Shown in pieces: positions 62,555 through 64,000 of a stretch of DNA of 64,000 nt. Numbering within the stretch: the first letter of the stretch is position 1; every line of letters starts with the position of its first letter. The notes beneath the pieces were generated by a model. It made no database searches. It had not been told where the DNA came from and saw nothing but the letters and a program-made list of their open reading frames with translations. The DNA lies in NCBI GenBank assembly GCA_964640195.1, contig CAZXIC010000003.1, positions 35,689-99,688 of the forward strand. The letters are read 5' to 3'. A program made the translations under genes and the position numbers. This DNA is from CAZXIC01 sp964640195. GTDB taxonomy: Archaea; Iainarchaeota; Iainarchaeia; Iainarchaeales; GCA-2688035.

Positions 62555-64000
62555 ATGCCTGATGGACAACTTGTTGGCAGAAGGATTGTGGATGCTGAGC
62601 ATATCGCAAAGGAATTCAAGGAGCACAGCGTGGCAGAGTTCTTCAAGAAGAACAAGCAGATGCTTGGCTTGTACGGGAAGGTAAGGACGCTTACAACAGT
62701 CGTGCATGAGTATACTACGAACGCCTTGGATGCCTGTGAGGAAGCAAACATTCTGCCAGATGTTGAGGTGAAGCTGGATGAGCTTGGGCCAGAGTACTAT
62801 GAGGTGACAGTGAAGGACAATGGGCCGGGGCTCACGAGGCAGACTGTCGGGAAGGCATTGGGGCAGCTGCTTGCTGGAACAAAGTTCCACAGGATGATGC
62901 AGATGCGGGGGCAGCAGGGGATAGGCAGTTCCGGCTGTACAATGCTTGCGCAGATGACAACTGGGAAGCCCTCAAGGATTATAACCGGAACAGGCAGGGG
63001 AAAGCCCATTTCGCTGGATATTTCCATTGACCCGAAGCTGAACCAGCCGAAAATCAGCAATTTGAAGGAAATAGGGAGGCAATACAGGGGCCTGGCTGTC
63101 CAGGCGAAATTCAAGGGCGTAATGTACAGGGACAGTGAGCAGGGCCCTCTGGAGTACTTGAGGAGAACAGCGATTGCAAACCCGCACGCCCAGATTAAAT
63201 TTAAGGATCCTGCAGGGCAGGCTTTTACCTTTAAGAGGAGCTCAACTGTTATGCCAGCCACGCCAAAGGCAGTCAAGCCGCACCCAAAGGGCGTAACAGT
63301 TGACGAGCTGGTAACGCTGGCAAAGTACACTGAAAGCAGGAAGGTGAATAGCTTCCTGCGCAATGATTTCGACAGGATGGGCCAAAAGAGCGTTGACGAA
63401 ATCACAAAGAGGGTCAGCTTTGATTTGAACAAGGACCCGAAGCAGCTGAGGTGGGACGAAGCAGAGGAAATAGTAAAGGCATTCAAGGAAGTTGACTTCA
63501 TTGCCCCAAGCGCTGATGCCCTGAGGCCGATTGGCGAAGAGCAGATTAAGAAGAGCCTGCTCAACATTGTGAAGCCGGAGTTCCTGCACGTCATGACAAG
63601 GAAGCCGCAGGTGTATGCAGGCGGTTTCCCATTCCAGGTTGAGGTTGCAATTGCCTATGGAGGAAACTCTGGCAGGACTGTCGCAGGCCCTGAAGGCATG
63701 GAGAAGAGGCTTGAGATAATGCGCTTTTCGAACAAGACGCCGCTTTTGTTTGACGCAGGCAACTGCGCCATCACAAAGGCAGTGCACAGCATTGACTGGA
63801 AAAGGTACGATATAAGGGACATAGACTTCGCGCCTATTACTGTCCTTGTCAACTTCATTTCGGTGTACGTGCCGTACACTGGTGCGGGAAAGCAGGCAAT
63901 CGCTGATTTGGATGAAGTGGTGGAAGAAATCCGCTTGGCCTTGATGCAGACCGGCAGGAGGGCAGGGCACTACATTGCGGGGAAGAGAAGGGAAGCGGAA
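62555..64000 (+). CDS. top6B: DNA topoisomerase VI subunit B (partial, 3' end beyond window)
   Basis: The first 482 residues are visible and the frame is open to the window edge. GHKL ATPase motifs: VVHEYTTNALDACEEA (N box; the usual EL-x-x-NS-x-DA), VKDNGPGLT (DNGxG), and MRGQQGIGSSGCTML (GQQGIG lid). The transducer domain follows (RPIGEEQIKKSLL...FQVEVAIAYGG). Subunit B is the ATP-driven clamp of the type IIB enzyme and works with Top6A, expected just downstream. ATG lies 13 bases after the KH gene. Confidence 0.97.
   Translation, partial: MPDGQLVGRRIVDAEHIAKEFKEHSVAEFFKKNKQMLGLYGKVRTLTTVVHEYTTNALDACEEANILPDVEVKLDELGPEYYEVTVKDNGPGLTRQTVGKALGQLLAGTKFHRMMQMRGQQGIGSSGCTMLAQMTTGKPSRIITGTGRGKPISLDISIDPKLNQPKISNLKEIGRQYRGLAVQAKFKGVMYRDSEQGPLEYLRRTAIANPHAQIKFKDPAGQAFTFKRSSTVMPATPKAVKPHPKGVTVDELVTLAKYTESRKVNSFLRNDFDRMGQKSVDEITKRVSFDLNKDPKQLRWDEAEEIVKAFKEVDFIAPSADALRPIGEEQIKKSLLNIVKPEFLHVMTRKPQVYAGGFPFQVEVAIAYGGNSGRTVAGPEGMEKRLEIMRFSNKTPLLFDAGNCAITKAVHSIDWKRYDIRDIDFAPITVLVNFISVYVPYTGAGKQAIADLDEVVEEIRLALMQTGRRAGHYIAGKRREAE

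Noticed and set aside
1..64000. CRISPR array or rRNA genes
   Set aside because: No regularly spaced direct repeats of 24-40 bases and no rRNA-like conserved stretches were seen.

Overview
The window is archaeal chromosomal DNA carrying two integrated accessory regions. Archaeal identity rests on aIF5A (hypusine loop), aIF2-beta, aIF1A, the exosome subunits Rrp4/Rrp41/Rrp42, SBDS, proteasome alpha, RNA polymerase subunit P, eL43, eL15, Lsm, prefoldin beta, KEOPS Pcc1, Trm5, TtuA, MCM, topoisomerase VI B, Rio1, and tRNA introns bounded by bulge-helix-bulge (BHB) motifs. Many starts are GTG or TTG, and genes are tightly packed with 1-4 nt overlaps. A DPANN-type lineage such as Diapherotrites or Micrarchaeota would fit, but I infer that only from gene style and hold it weakly.

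Layout. 1-2705: small zinc-binding proteins, a YggS-type PLP protein and two HAD phosphatases. 2720-9968 (minus strand): a translation / RNA-processing / proteasome superoperon running eL15, RNase P Pop5, psmA, SBDS, rrp4, rrp41, rrp42, eL43, rpoP, pcc1, prefoldin beta and a DHH phosphoesterase. 10064-23573: tRNA thiolation (TtuA), three tRNAs (two with introns), a coiled-coil protein, Lsm, a MinD/ParA ATPase with three small conserved genes, aIF5A, DUF63, Trm5, NikR with a facing membrane-protein operon, then adk, a PfkB kinase and ahcY (an S-adenosylhomocysteine salvage set) and a KaiC-like ATPase. 23686: ScpA.

24446 to about 36.9 kb is the first accessory region. It begins with a tyrosine integrase and a divergent winged-helix regulator, followed by small DNA-binding proteins, an MCM-like AAA protein, a cluster of TGACA repeats, terminase small and large subunits, a decoration-like protein and a compact structured RNA candidate. 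No portal, major capsid or tail gene was recognised, so it looks like a decayed provirus or a virus satellite. An AT-rich cargo of cis-prenyltransferase, V4R protein, unknown protein and KaiC-like ATPase follows.

37.1-40.0 kb returns to ordinary genes (PP-loop sulfurtransferase, Yip1-like, site-2 protease) and ends in tRNA-Ser(CGA). A second element (about 40.03-50.63 kb) sits in the 3' end of that tRNA. It carries an integrase, a regulator, a PIN/Panacea-like toxin-antitoxin pair, and a Lrp-regulated biosynthetic-looking cassette: radical SAM/SPASM-like enzyme, 58-residue protein, DUF3326 protein and B12-binding radical SAM enzyme. Its right att-like junction abuts a third att-like copy 1.5 kb on, enclosing only a DUF4143 ATPase. 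This suggests tandem integration of a full and a mini element.

52.2-64 kb is again core genome: FTR1 permease, HIT protein, MetG (apparent frameshift within the HIGH motif), a HAD phosphatase, MCM, a presenilin-like protease, DedA, aIF2-beta, DUF424, aIF1A, Rio1, a KH-domain Pno1/Dim2 homologue and the start of topoisomerase VI B. No rRNA gene and no CRISPR array was seen.
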